A stretch of 20,432 nt of DNA, taken from a virus. The notes beneath the pieces were generated by a model. The model searched no databases. It was not told where the DNA came from and worked only from the letters and a program-made list of their open reading frames with translations. Location: positions 1 to 20,432 of IMG/VR virus record IMGVR_UViG_3300024290_000013. The stretch is one strand, 5' to 3'. Numbering within the stretch: position 1 is the stretch's first letter; each line of letters starts with the position of its first letter. Position numbers and translations under genes: made by a program. Of this stretch, positions 11,545-19,804 are shown piece by piece.

Positions 11545-13624
11545 CGGCAACTCTTTCAACGACCTCGGCGAGCTGGTTACGTTCGTCGCCGATAGCGTTC
11601 TGGTTCCGCCGGAGCGCTTGACCGTTTCTCAGGCGGCAGCGAAGTACCGCTACCTCGACAACGAGGGCTCGTTCGTCGGCGAGTGGGACAACGACGAAAC
11701 GCCGTACCTCGTCGAACCGATGGACGTGCTCACGAGCCGCGAGTTCGAGTCGTGCATCTTCGTCGGCCCGGCGCAGGGCGGCAAAACCGAAATTATCCTC
11801 AACTGGATCGCGTACACGGCGAAGTGCGACCCGGCCGACTTCTTCCTCATCCAGACAGCGCGCGATACTGCACGTGACTTCTCGTATCGCCGCATCGACA
11901 AGATGCACCGCGACAGCAAGGAGCTGGGCGCGATGCTGCGGCCCGGCAGCGACAACGACAACATCTTCGACAAGTTCTACCGCAACGGCATGATGCTGAC
12001 GTTGGGCTGGCCGACGATCAATCAGCTCTCCGGCAAGCCGGTGCCGCGCGTTGCGCTGACCGACTACGACCGCATGCCGCAGGACGTAGAGAAAAACGGC
12101 CCGCCGTTCCCGCTTGCGCGCAAGCGCACGACGACGTTCGGTTCGTTCGGCATGACGCTGGCCGAGTCGTCGCCGTCGTTCGACGTGAAAGACCCGAAGT
12201 GGAAGCTGCCGCACCCGGACTCGCATATGTTCCCGCCGACCGATGGCATCGGCGGCTTGTACAACGAAGGCGATCGTCGTTGCTTCTACTGGCAGTGCCC
12301 TCACTGCGGCGAGTGGTTCGAGCCGAAGTTCGCGTTGCTGAAGTGGGACTTCAAGAACCCCGATCCGTTCGAGGCTGCTGCGGCGACGATGATGGCGTGC
12401 CCGAAGAACGGCTGTGTGATCGAACCGAAGCACAAGTACGAAATGAATCGTCGCGGCGTGTGGCTGCGCGAAGGTCAGCGCCTCGACCGCGACGGCAACC
12501 GCCTCGGCGTCGGCGTGCGTTCGCGCAGTGCATCGTTCTGGCTGAAAGGCCCGGCGGCGCGCTTCATTACGTGGCAGACGCTCGTTGAGCGCTACCTGCT
12601 CGCGCAGCAGACGCTCGAACGCACAGGCGAAACGAAGGCGCTGAAGGCAACGGTCAACACCGATCAAGGCGAAGCGTTCTGGCCGCTCAACGCGAAGGAC
12701 TCGAATCGTCTGCCGGAAGACTTGCAATCAAAAGCGATTCAGTGGGCGGACAAGAAGGTGCCGTACGGCGTGCGCTTCCTGCTCGCGACCGTCGACGTGC
12801 AGAAGAGCCGCTTCGTCGTGCAGGTCTTCGGCATCGGCCCGAGCGATAACGGCGTCAACTTCGACCTGTATCTCATTGACCGATTCGACATTCAGAAGTC
12901 GAAGCGCAAGGACGAGGCTGGCGACACGCTATGGGTCAAGCCGTACGCCGTGCAAGAAGATTGGGACTTGATTACCGAGCAGGTCGTCGAGCGTGAGTAC
13001 GAACTGGAAGACGGTAGCGGCTTCATGTCGATCAAGATGGCCGGCATCGACTCCGGCGGTAAGTCGGGCTCGACGACGCGCGCGTACAACTACTGGCGTT
13101 CGATGCGTGACAAAGGCGAAGGCGCTCGCGTGCTGCTTATCAAGGGCGAGCCTAAGCTCGGTGCGCCGCGTGCTGAAGTCGACTTCCCCGACTCGGATCG
13201 TAAGGATCGTTCGGCCGGTGCTCGCGGTGAAATTCCGGTGCTATTTCTCAACTCGAACGTGTTGAAGGACATGCTGCTCGGCATGGTCGATTACGACGAG
13301 AAGACGACGCTCGGCGGTCGGCACTTCACGAACAAGTGGACGCCTGAAGTCGTGTACGCCGAACTCACTGTCGAGTTCCGCGATGACCGTGGCCGCTGGC
13401 AGAACCCAGGCAAGCGACGCAACGAAGCGTGGGACTTGGGCTACTACTGTCTCGGCCTGTGCGTCATCTTGAAGGTCGAAGGATTCGATTGGGACTCGCC
13501 CGAATCGTGGTACGCGGAGTGGAGTAACAACTCTCTTGTGCGCCGTGTGGATCAGGAAAAACGGTTTGCTTCGACGAGCAACACGGATTATGGTTTCGCC
13601 AAGTTCGGGAAGTCCTTGGGATGA
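11537..13624 (+). CDS. Terminase large subunit, GpA family, 695 aa
   Basis: This is the packaging ATPase and DNA-cutting nuclease. The ATG at 11537 follows a GAGGAAG and overlaps the small terminase stop; the frame's earlier ATG at 11486 would add residues outside the family. The ATPase domain has Walker A GPAQGGKT at 77-84 and an acidic Walker B-like segment VALTDYD at 172-178. A four-cysteine zinc site is likely at C254, C257, C288 and C293 (CPHC ... CPKNGC). The nuclease domain shows VDVQ with D420 and AGIDSGG with D505, the usual GpA metal-ligand pattern. The length is close to lambda gpA (641 residues). The stop is three bases before the W-like gene. GpA-type enzymes usually cut at cos sites, which suggests a phage with cohesive ends; this is inference. 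Confidence 0.95.
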   Translation: MLDGNSFNDLGELVTFVADSVLVPPERLTVSQAAAKYRYLDNEGSFVGEWDNDETPYLVEPMDVLTSREFESCIFVGPAQGGKTEIILNWIAYTAKCDPADFFLIQTARDTARDFSYRRIDKMHRDSKELGAMLRPGSDNDNIFDKFYRNGMMLTLGWPTINQLSGKPVPRVALTDYDRMPQDVEKNGPPFPLARKRTTTFGSFGMTLAESSPSFDVKDPKWKLPHPDSHMFPPTDGIGGLYNEGDRRCFYWQCPHCGEWFEPKFALLKWDFKNPDPFEAAAATMMACPKNGCVIEPKHKYEMNRRGVWLREGQRLDRDGNRLGVGVRSRSASFWLKGPAARFITWQTLVERYLLAQQTLERTGETKALKATVNTDQGEAFWPLNAKDSNRLPEDLQSKAIQWADKKVPYGVRFLLATVDVQKSRFVVQVFGIGPSDNGVNFDLYLIDRFDIQKSKRKDEAGDTLWVKPYAVQEDWDLITEQVVEREYELEDGSGFMSIKMAGIDSGGKSGSTTRAYNYWRSMRDKGEGARVLLIKGEPKLGAPRAEVDFPDSDRKDRSAGARGEIPVLFLNSNVLKDMLLGMVDYDEKTTLGGRHFTNKWTPEVVYAELTVEFRDDRGRWQNPGKRRNEAWDLGYYCLGLCVILKVEGFDWDSPESWYAEWSNNSLVRRVDQEKRFASTSNTDYGFAKFGKSLG

Positions 13625-13627
13625 GAG

Positions 13628-13858
13628 ATGGCGACTCTAGAGCAGCTGCAAACATGGCTTACGGAAGCACAAACCGCTTACCATAGCGTCATGACGGGCA
13701 ACAGCGTGACCGTCGCCGTCGACCAGAACGGAGAGCGGGTCGAGTACAGCCGAGCCAACGCGCTCGCCCTGTCCAAATACATAGCCAGTTTGCAGGCGCA
13801 GATCAATCTTCTACTGGGGGTCGCAGTAACGGGCGGCCCCCTTCGTCCGTTCTTCTGA
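13628..13858 (+). CDS. gpW-family head-tail connector, 76 aa
   Basis: This small protein is added to the filled head before tail joining. It matches the gpW pattern closely: an N-terminal helix (LEQLQTWLTEAQTAYHSVMTG), a beta hairpin with VAVDQNGERVEYS, and a second helix (ANALALSKYIASLQAQI). The length is near that of lambda W (68 residues), and it lies between large terminase and portal as in lambda. The start is three bases after the terminase stop, with a GGGATGAGAG purine stretch upstream. The C-terminal tail (TGGPLRPFF) is proline/glycine-rich and probably disordered, like the hydrophobic tail of gpW that is needed for activity. Confidence 0.9.
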   Translation: MATLEQLQTWLTEAQTAYHSVMTGNSVTVAVDQNGERVEYSRANALALSKYIASLQAQINLLLGVAVTGGPLRPFF

Positions 13859-13870
13859 GGGTAAAACGAC

Positions 13871-15535
13871 ATGGCCCGAGCACTCACTGTCGTTAGCTCC
13901 TCAGAGGGCGACGAAGCGTTCAACAGCACCGGCAAAGAGTCGGCATTCGGCGGTGCGTACGAAGGCGCAAAGAATCTCAATCGTCAAACGGCGATGTGGT
14001 GTGCGCCTTCTTTGCCTGCGGACCTTGAAATTCTTCCGAGCAAGACTACGCTTGATTCGCGCACGCGCGATTTGGTTCGCAACGACGGATACATTCAAGG
14101 CGCGCTCGACACCAGCGCAGATTCGATTGTCGGCGGACAGTACCTTCTGAACGCGCGTCCGGACTGGGAAACACTCGGGCTCAGCGAAGAATGGGCGGAA
14201 GAATTTCAGCGAATTGCGGAACGCCGCTTCATGCTGTACGCGGAGTCTCCGATGAACTGGATCGACGCATCGCGCAGGAACGGTTTGACGGGCCTCGTTC
14301 GCATGGCTCTCGGTCAGACTTTCATGGGCGGTGAAACGCTTGCAGCATCGGAGTGGCTGTCGAAGTCGGGAGGTCGTCCGTACCGAACGGCTATCAACAT
14401 GATCGACACTGACCGTCTGTGTAACCCCAACGATTCAAGCGATACCGCTTACATGCGTCGCGGTGTCGAAATCGACAAGTTCGGCGCACCGCAGGCGTAC
14501 CACATCCGCGCTACTCACCCGAGGGAGTCTTACTCGGATCGAGTGGGCGCGGTGTGGACTCGCGTTCCTGCGGTCAAGCCGTGGGGTCGTCCGCAGATCA
14601 TTCACATTGCGGAAATTCTTCGTCCGGGTCAAACGCGCGGCGTGTCGAAGATGGTCGCCGTGTTGAAAGAAATGCGGATGACGAAGACGTACAAGGACAT
14701 CGTTCTACAGAACGCTGTCGTCAACGCCACTTTCGCCGCCGCGATCGAATCCGAGCTTCCGAGAGAGATGGTGTTCTCGCAACTCGGCGCCGGAGACATG
14801 GGCTGGCTCCAGAAATACATGGGCGCTCTGGCGGAGTATGTCGGCTCGTCCGACAACCTCGCTATCGACGGCGTGAGGATTCCGCATCTCTTTCCGGGAA
14901 CGAAGCTCAACCTTCAGAACGCAGGGCAGCCTGGCGGCGTGGGAAGCGGATTCGAGGAGTCGCTTCTCCGCCACGTGTGTTCTGCTCTAGGCCTTTCCTA
15001 CGAGCAGTTCTCGAAGGATTACACCAAGACCAACTATTCTTCTGCTCGCGCCTCGATGATCGAAACCTGGAAGTACATGCAGTCCAGGAAAAAGCTCATC
15101 ACGGACCGATTTGCCACGCTCGTCTACATGCTGTGGCTCGAAGAAGAGTTGAACAACCCGCAAACCGATTTGCCGTTGCCGAAAGGTGCTGCTCACTTCT
15201 ACGAAGGAATCAATCGAGAGGCGTATTCTCGGTGCGACTGGATCGGCGCTTCGAGGGGCCAAATCGACGAGCTGAAGGAAACGCAAGCTGCGGTTCTTCG
15301 CATTGCGTCCGGCTTGTCCACCTACGAGGAAGAACTCGGTAAGCTCGGAAAAGACTACCGCGAAGTGTTCACGCAGCGCGCTCGCGAGATGAAGCTCATC
15401 GACGAGAAGAGGCTGGACTTCACGCTTTCTACGAGCAAAGGCGGGACGCAAAAAGCAACCGACAGCCGAGCCAACCAGAAGAACAGCAGCGACAACAACG
15501 CTGCACCGAACAACAAAACGGAGAAGAGCGCATGA
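13871..15535 (+). CDS. Portal protein, lambda gpB family, 554 aa
   Basis: This forms the dodecameric ring through which DNA enters and leaves the head. Family signs are the N-terminal SRTRDLVRNDGYIQGALDTSADSIVG segment (at about residues 62-87), IHIAEILRPGQTRGVS, which carries the R-P-G-Q-x-R-G-V motif, and the later YEQFSKDYTKTNYSSARASM region. The C-terminal ~40 residues are polar and rich in Ser, Asn and Lys, as in portals of this group that are trimmed by the head protease. The length matches lambda gpB (533). GAGGG upstream and the ATG at 13871 support the start. The stop overlaps the ATG of the protease gene (ATGA). Confidence 0.95.
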   Translation: MARALTVVSSSEGDEAFNSTGKESAFGGAYEGAKNLNRQTAMWCAPSLPADLEILPSKTTLDSRTRDLVRNDGYIQGALDTSADSIVGGQYLLNARPDWETLGLSEEWAEEFQRIAERRFMLYAESPMNWIDASRRNGLTGLVRMALGQTFMGGETLAASEWLSKSGGRPYRTAINMIDTDRLCNPNDSSDTAYMRRGVEIDKFGAPQAYHIRATHPRESYSDRVGAVWTRVPAVKPWGRPQIIHIAEILRPGQTRGVSKMVAVLKEMRMTKTYKDIVLQNAVVNATFAAAIESELPREMVFSQLGAGDMGWLQKYMGALAEYVGSSDNLAIDGVRIPHLFPGTKLNLQNAGQPGGVGSGFEESLLRHVCSALGLSYEQFSKDYTKTNYSSARASMIETWKYMQSRKKLITDRFATLVYMLWLEEELNNPQTDLPLPKGAAHFYEGINREAYSRCDWIGASRGQIDELKETQAAVLRIASGLSTYEEELGKLGKDYREVFTQRAREMKLIDEKRLDFTLSTSKGGTQKATDSRANQKNSSDNNAAPNNKTEKSA

Positions 15536-16866
15536 ACGAACTGCTTGCCGTACGTCTTTCGCTTGTCGAGGGGTTCAACGGCCGCCCGGCTTTGATCGAC
15601 CCTCGCGACGTGGAGAAGGTCGCAACGCTGTGCATGGCGATGGCGCAGGCCACGGTCCCACCGACCGCAGAGCAGCGTGCGCAAGCGGAACAGAGCATCA
15701 CCGCAACCGTCGAGAAGGCGTTTGACGTGTCGTTTCCTCGGGATCGAGCGAAGCCGTTTCTCTTCAACAACGGCATTGCTTTCATCCCCATGCGCGGGAC
15801 TCTCGTTCATCGCAACGGCGACCCGTGGTACGGCACTCGCGGCTACGACGACATTCGTCGCGAGTTCGATGCTGCACAGGCTGATCCGGACGTGGCCGGC
15901 ATCGTGTTCGACATCCACTCCGGTGGCGGCATGGTGTACGGTAATTTCGAGCTGGCCGAGCATATCCGTAAGGGTCGTGACGTGAAGCCGTCGATGTCCG
16001 TCGTCAATGCCGGCGCGATGTCCGGCGCCTATTCTCTCGGCAGCTCGGCGAAACGTATGGTGTCGACGCCTTCCGGCGACAGCGGCAGCATCGGCGTGTT
16101 GACGATGCATGTCGATATGAGCAAGGCTCTCGAAAAATTCGGTGTCGCTATTTCGCTCATCCATGCCGGCGAGCATAAGGTCGACGGCAACCCCTTCAGT
16201 CCGCTCCCCGACAACGTTCGCGCCGACATGCAGACGCGCCTGGACGGGATGTGGCAGAAGTTCATCTCCGTGGTTGCGATCAACCGCGGGATGTCCGAAC
16301 AAGCGGTTCGTGATACGCAAGCCCGCGTGTACCAGGCGGACGATGCGGTCAAAATCGGCTTGGTCGATGCGGTGATGTCTCCGCAAGACGCCATCGCGTC
16401 TTTCCGGGCCGAAATTTTCGGCTCTTCCACCAACGACAGGAGTGCAACCATGAGCAATACGAACAAGGCCGACGCCACCGTCGAGAACACGACCGCCGAC
16501 ACCAACGTCGACGCGGGCACGAAGCAGGGCGATCAGATCGATGCCGGCGTTGCCATGCAGCAGCGTTGCGCGGCGATCACCGGCTGCGAGGAAGCCAAGG
16601 GTCGTGAAGGCCTGGCGAACCATATCGCGTTCAAGACCACGATGTCGGTCGACGAAGCCAAGTCGATGCTGGCCGCTTCGCCGAAGCAGACCTCCGCCGG
16701 CACCGGCTCCGCGCTCGATGCGGCCATGGAGCGTACGGGCGGCGGCGCGGACATCACCAACAACGGCGGCGATACCAGCGGCACCGAGAGCGCCAAGGAC
16801 GAAGGCCTGCTCGGCTCTTACGTCCGCGCCACGGGCGACAAGGCCGTGCTGCGCGCCGTGAAGTAA
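15532..16866 (+). CDS. S49-type head maturation protease with C-terminal scaffold region, 444 aa
   Basis: This is the equivalent of lambda gpC. Residues about 78-300 form a SppA/ClpP-like serine protease domain: FDIHSGGG at 126-133, catalytic Ser164 in NAGAMSGAY, and Lys216 in GEHKVDG, which is the Ser-Lys dyad expected of S49 enzymes. A linker rich in Asn, Thr and Asp follows, then a C-terminal scaffold-like region from residue 307. An internal AGGAG (16438-16442) precedes an in-frame ATG at 16450, so a separate scaffold can be made from the same frame, as for lambda Nu3. Total length (444) is very close to lambda gpC (439). The start overlaps the portal stop. Codon choice becomes more G/C-ending in the scaffold part. 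Confidence 0.93.
   Translation: MNELLAVRLSLVEGFNGRPALIDPRDVEKVATLCMAMAQATVPPTAEQRAQAEQSITATVEKAFDVSFPRDRAKPFLFNNGIAFIPMRGTLVHRNGDPWYGTRGYDDIRREFDAAQADPDVAGIVFDIHSGGGMVYGNFELAEHIRKGRDVKPSMSVVNAGAMSGAYSLGSSAKRMVSTPSGDSGSIGVLTMHVDMSKALEKFGVAISLIHAGEHKVDGNPFSPLPDNVRADMQTRLDGMWQKFISVVAINRGMSEQAVRDTQARVYQADDAVKIGLVDAVMSPQDAIASFRAEIFGSSTNDRSATMSNTNKADATVENTTADTNVDAGTKQGDQIDAGVAMQQRCAAITGCEEAKGREGLANHIAFKTTMSVDEAKSMLAASPKQTSAGTGSALDAAMERTGGGADITNNGGDTSGTESAKDEGLLGSYVRATGDKAVLRAVK
16438..16442 (+). promoter_or_regulatory. Internal ribosome-binding site for the nested scaffold
   Basis: AGGAG lies seven bases before the in-frame ATG at 16450, inside the protease gene. This is ideal spacing for an internal start. 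It decides the call of a separate scaffold product. Confidence 0.75.
16450..16866 (+). CDS. Nested in-frame scaffold protein (lambda Nu3-like), 138 aa
   Basis: This is predicted from the internal ATG in the protease frame, not from a separate open frame. The product would be residues 307-444 of the protease polypeptide and would direct capsid shell assembly before being degraded. It starts MSNTNKADATVENTTADT and has a disordered N-terminus, a helical part (AMQQRCAAITGCEEAKGREGL, in two pieces, then SVDEAKSMLAAS) and a Gly/Thr-rich stretch before the end (LLGSYVRATGDKAVLRAVK). By rough eye count about one codon in eight ends in A or T here, against about one in four in the first part of the protease gene, as expected if this segment is translated in higher amounts. 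Size is near that of classical Nu3. Confidence 0.72.
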   Translation: MSNTNKADATVENTTADTNVDAGTKQGDQIDAGVAMQQRCAAITGCEEAKGREGLANHIAFKTTMSVDEAKSMLAASPKQTSAGTGSALDAAMERTGGGADITNNGGDTSGTESAKDEGLLGSYVRATGDKAVLRAVK

Positions 16867-16925
16867 AATCCACGCTCCATTTTTCAGGGGCACACTTACA
16901 ACCACGACATCCAAGGAGAAACCCC

Positions 16926-17366
16926 ATGACCGATTTCGCGCCCATCGCTTCGTACACGGCTCGCACCGACACCGATCAGGTCCAGCTGTTCGCGGGCGAG
17001 TCCGACATCGTCACCACGCAGGGCGAACTGCGCGTGCTCGATTCCGGCGATGCCCCGATCATCTACGCCGCCGGCCAGGTGCTCGGTCGCAACTCCACGA
17101 CGCGCATCTGGGAGCCCCACAACCCGGCCGCCACGGACGGCACGCAGAACGCCAGGGCGATCCTGGGCTACACGCCGCAGCCGAACGGCCAGGCGACGGC
17201 CGGCAAGCTGGAAGGCGTCTACACCGGCGGCGTCTTCAACATGGATGCGCTCATCTTCAACGCGGCGACCAACACCCGTGCCAAGAAGGCCGCCGTGTTC
17301 GACGGCACCAACATCGTCGCCCAGAAGCTCTACGGCAATCCGCCGGCCGGTTCCGGCCCGGTCTGA
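16926..17366 (+). CDS. Head decoration protein, lambda gpD family, 146 aa
   Basis: This should stabilise the expanded capsid by sitting as trimers on its three-fold axes. It fits the head decoration family: an ELRVLDSGDAP segment, an AAGQVLGR strand, a TQNARAILGYT segment and a GVFNMDALIFN strand, in the usual order. At 146 residues it is longer than lambda gpD (110), mainly through a longer N-terminus and insertions. AAGGAG (16913-16918) lies seven bases before the ATG. Codons are strongly G/C-ending, consistent with a product made in hundreds of copies. It lies between the scaffold and capsid genes as in lambda. Confidence 0.88.
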   Translation: MTDFAPIASYTARTDTDQVQLFAGESDIVTTQGELRVLDSGDAPIIYAAGQVLGRNSTTRIWEPHNPAATDGTQNARAILGYTPQPNGQATAGKLEGVYTGGVFNMDALIFNAATNTRAKKAAVFDGTNIVAQKLYGNPPAGSGPV

Positions 17367-17426
17367 TCGTCGACCCACCGCAACACCGCTTTTTCGTTTC
17401 GCAACTCAACCAAGAAGGAGACCCCG

Positions 17427-18452
17427 ATGGACCTTTTCAGCACCGCGGAACTGCGCAAGGTGGTCATCGACAGCCGACCGCCCGTGCAGTATTTCCTGGA
17501 CCGTCTGTACAAGGAGCAGATGGAATCGACCACGGAAGAAATCATGTTCGACGACCTCAAGCTGGGCCGGCGCATGGCCCCGTTCGTCGCGCCGAATCTT
17601 CAGGGCCGCGTGCTGAAACGCTCCGGCTTCTACACCCGCAGCTTCCGCCCGGCCTACGTCAAGCCCAAGGACGTCGTCACTCCGGGCCGCATGCTGCGCC
17701 GTCTGGCCGGCGAAGCGCTGACCGGCGAGATGACGCCCGGTGAGCGTTGGCGTGCCACCGTCGTCGCGTATCAGCTGGATCAGCGCAAGCAGATTTACCG
17801 CCGCTGGGAATGGATGGCGGCGCAGGCGGCGCTGTACGGCCAGGTGACGATTTCGGGCGAGGACTACCCGACCGTCACCATCGACTTCGGTCGTTCGTCG
17901 AACCACACCGTCGTGCTGACCGGCACCGCACGCTGGACGGATACCGTCAACTCCAACCCGGTCGACGACCTCGAAGACTGGGCCACCCGCGTGCGCGAGG
18001 CCGAAGGCTTCGCCGTCACCCGCGTCACCATGGGCGGCACGGCCTGGAAGGCTTTCCGCAAGCATCCGGCGGTCAAGGAGCTGCTGGAAACGCGCCGCGG
18101 CTCCACGTCGACCATGGAGACCGGGCCGAGCCTCGGTGAGTCCGTCGAGTACAAGGGCCAGGTCGGTTCGCTGAACATCTACGTCTACTCGGACGTGTAC
18201 GAGGACGAGGACGGCGTCGTTCAGCAGATGATGGACCCGCGCGACGTGTTCCTCGAAGCCGAAGCGGGTTACGAAGGCGTGCGTGCGTTCGGCGCGATCA
18301 TGGACGCCAAGGCCGGCCTCCAGCCGTTCGACATCTTCCCGAAGATGTGGGAGAACGAAGACCCGAGCGTCGTCTACCTCATGTCGCAGTCCGCGCCGCT
18401 CATGATCCCGAGCCGGCCGAACTGTACGCTGCGTGCTCGCGTCGTGAGCTGA
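17427..18452 (+). CDS. Major capsid protein, lambda gpE family, 341 aa
   Basis: This is the HK97-fold shell protein. Its length (341) equals that of lambda gpE. Recognisable parts are the N-terminal STAELRKVVIDSRPP, the ATVVAYQLDQRKQIYRRWEW helix (the long spine helix, two pieces), ARWTDTVNSNPVDDLEDW, the AFRKHPAVKELL helix, and the C-terminal PKMWENEDPSVVYLMSQSAPLMIPSRPN segment (in pieces), all characteristic of the gpE group. No cysteine pattern for cross-linking is evident. AAGGAG lies six bases before the ATG. Codon choice is the most G/C-ending of the structural genes, fitting very high expression. It follows the decoration gene after 60 bases with no visible promoter. Confidence 0.95.
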   Translation: MDLFSTAELRKVVIDSRPPVQYFLDRLYKEQMESTTEEIMFDDLKLGRRMAPFVAPNLQGRVLKRSGFYTRSFRPAYVKPKDVVTPGRMLRRLAGEALTGEMTPGERWRATVVAYQLDQRKQIYRRWEWMAAQAALYGQVTISGEDYPTVTIDFGRSSNHTVVLTGTARWTDTVNSNPVDDLEDWATRVREAEGFAVTRVTMGGTAWKAFRKHPAVKELLETRRGSTSTMETGPSLGESVEYKGQVGSLNIYVYSDVYEDEDGVVQQMMDPRDVFLEAEAGYEGVRAFGAIMDAKAGLQPFDIFPKMWENEDPSVVYLMSQSAPLMIPSRPNCTLRARVVS

Positions 18453-18465
18453 TCGTCGTACTTCC

Positions 18466-18489
18466 GGCAGCCCTGAATTTCGGGGCTGC
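18466..18489 (+). terminator. Weak hairpin after the capsid gene
   Basis: GCAGCCC (18467-18473) pairs with GGGCTGC (18483-18489), and the stem can extend by one T-G pair. TGATTTCAATAA follows, so the T-run is poor. It could be a partial terminator or 3'-end stabiliser that lets excess capsid mRNA accumulate over downstream head-completion genes. Confidence 0.45.
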
Positions 18490-18532
18490 TGATTTCAATA
18501 AGCAGTTCCACCAACCCGAAGGAGTGCCTACC

Positions 18533-18811
18533 ATGGCCGAAGAAAAGCAGAAGCCGAAGAAGACCTATTCGTTCATCGCCAAGGTCGCCGTGAAGGGCGA
18601 TTTCGATGCCGAAGACGGCCTGGGCGTCGCCGCCCAGGAAATCGCCGCCGGCCAGCGCGCCAGTACCGACGACAAGGCGCTGTACGATCTCCTCGTCGAC
18701 GAAGGCCACGTCAAGCCCGCGTCGAAGAAGGGCGCGAACGAAGACGAAGACGAAGAAGTGGCGGCGTCCAAGAGCAAGCCGCCGCCGGTCAAGGCGGACC
18801 CGAAGACCTGA
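18533..18811 (+). CDS. Small head protein at the lambda FI position, 92 aa
   Basis: No clear sequence family is recognised. The protein starts MAEEKQKPKKTYSFIAKVAVKGDFDAEDG in two halves: a basic N-terminus, then a compact domain (residues about 12-60) with KALYDLLVDEGHVKP at about 48-62, and a disordered Lys/Glu/Ala tail with an EDEDEE block. AAGGAG lies eight bases before the ATG, and codons are mostly G/C-ending, suggesting plentiful product. It lies between the capsid gene and the FII-position gene, where lambda has FI (a DNA packaging helper of 132 residues, also with acidic and Ala-rich composition). Assignment as an FI equivalent rests on position and composition only. Confidence 0.6.
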   Translation: MAEEKQKPKKTYSFIAKVAVKGDFDAEDGLGVAAQEIAAGQRASTDDKALYDLLVDEGHVKPASKKGANEDEDEEVAASKSKPPPVKADPKT

Positions 18812-18836
18812 TCTTCTTTCAGCCCAGGAGACGAAG

Positions 18837-19175
18837 ATGAACTGGCTGGACATTAAGAAGCGCGCTCGCGAAAACGTACATGGCGCGTTTAGCCTGCCGG
18901 CTCTTTTTCGTCGCAAGTCGGGCGGTGCTGAAATTTCTGGCACCGCCCGACTGCACTACAAAGTCCGGAAATTCGGTGATCTTGACCGAGAAGGATACGG
19001 CACTGTCGTAGAAAACATCGACAGCGTCGTGATCGATAATCGCGTTTTCACTGACGCAAAAGAAGGCGACAGAGTATTTTTTCCTGCGCTCAACAGAGCT
19101 TTCAAGCTTGACGTTCGCGGCGAATCGGAAGACGACATTTTTGTGAAGTGGGAAGTGACGGAGGTATCTCCGTGA
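18837..19175 (+). CDS. Head-tail joining protein at the lambda FII position, 112 aa
   Basis: This probably forms the ring that completes the filled head and receives the tail. Residues about 35-110 read as a small beta-barrel: GTARLHYKVRKFGDLDREGY in two strands, ENIDSVVIDNRVF, KEGDRVFFPALNRAFKLDV and a last strand with VKWEVTEVSP. This resembles the head-tail joining family, where a VEVD-type strand is followed by a G-D-x-x block. Length is close to lambda FII (117). Upstream is CCAGGAG (eight bases from the ATG). The stop overlaps the GTG of the next gene. Base composition falls relative to the capsid gene, as expected for a low-copy component. Confidence 0.68.
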   Translation: MNWLDIKKRARENVHGAFSLPALFRRKSGGAEISGTARLHYKVRKFGDLDREGYGTVVENIDSVVIDNRVFTDAKEGDRVFFPALNRAFKLDVRGESEDDIFVKWEVTEVSP

Positions 19176-19804
19176 CTGTTGAAGTTGGTTTCAAGGGCTT
19201 GGACGACGTGCGTAAAGCCGTTGCAGGCATTCCTGAAACTGTCGACAAAGCGTCGGCTTTCGCCATAAATGAAGCGGTGAAATTCGGTCAGGCTGAAAGC
19301 AGCCGAAGAATTCGAGAGCAAGTGGCGTTCAAAGCAGGATACATCGGAAGCTCGGACGATCCGAATGCGCGCTTGCGCGTTTCAAAGAAAGCGAGAGCCG
19401 ACGATCTTGAAGCCGTTATTTCCGGTCGTATGCGTCCTACGTCGCTGGCTCAGTTCACTACGGGAGTTAAGCTCGGAAAAGGCGGATACGTAAAAGTCAA
19501 AGTGTCGGCGTCGGGAGGCGCTCACAAAATTCCTAACGCTTTTCCGATCAAGCTGCGACGGGGAACTGGCGCATACGATCCGGAAAGCACTAACGCCGGC
19601 CTTGCTGTTCGCTTGCAAAAAGGAAAATTGCCGAGCGGACTGAACAAAAGACAGATGGTGCAAGTGAGCGGCAATTTGTATTTGCTCTACGGCCCCTCGG
19701 TCGATCAGGTTTTTCGAGACGTGAGATTCGACGTGCAGGCACCTATCGGAGATGTTCTGGAGTCGAGTTTTCTGAGGAACTACGGGAGGCTTAGCCGTGG
19801 CTGA
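19172..19804 (+). CDS. Minor tail protein Z-like (tail completion), 210 aa
   Basis: This is a gpZ-type protein needed to finish the tail and pass DNA. GTG at 19172 is the chosen start: a strong GGAGG (19160-19164) lies seven bases upstream and the codon overlaps the FII-position stop, whereas the earlier ATG at 19148 has no comparable site. The N-terminus (FKGLDDVRKAVAGIPETVDKA) followed by AFAINEAVKFGQAESSRRIR is the pattern of prophage minor tail protein Z, with a central basic part (KLGKGGYVKVKVSASGGAH) and a C-terminal LYLLYGPSVDQVFRDV segment. Length is near lambda gpZ (192). It overlaps the next gene by eight bases. Confidence 0.82.
   Translation: MTVEVGFKGLDDVRKAVAGIPETVDKASAFAINEAVKFGQAESSRRIREQVAFKAGYIGSSDDPNARLRVSKKARADDLEAVISGRMRPTSLAQFTTGVKLGKGGYVKVKVSASGGAHKIPNAFPIKLRRGTGAYDPESTNAGLAVRLQKGKLPSGLNKRQMVQVSGNLYLLYGPSVDQVFRDVRFDVQAPIGDVLESSFLRNYGRLSRG

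Noticed and set aside
11495-12727. 410-codon minus-strand frame
   Set aside because: It is antisense to the large terminase gene, arises from high GC3 and has no domain pattern.
15355-16914. Long 519-codon open frame on the minus strand
   Set aside because: It is the antisense shadow of the protease/scaffold gene and portal end. It is Arg/His/Val-rich, lacks a ribosome-binding site and overlaps genes with clear family motifs.
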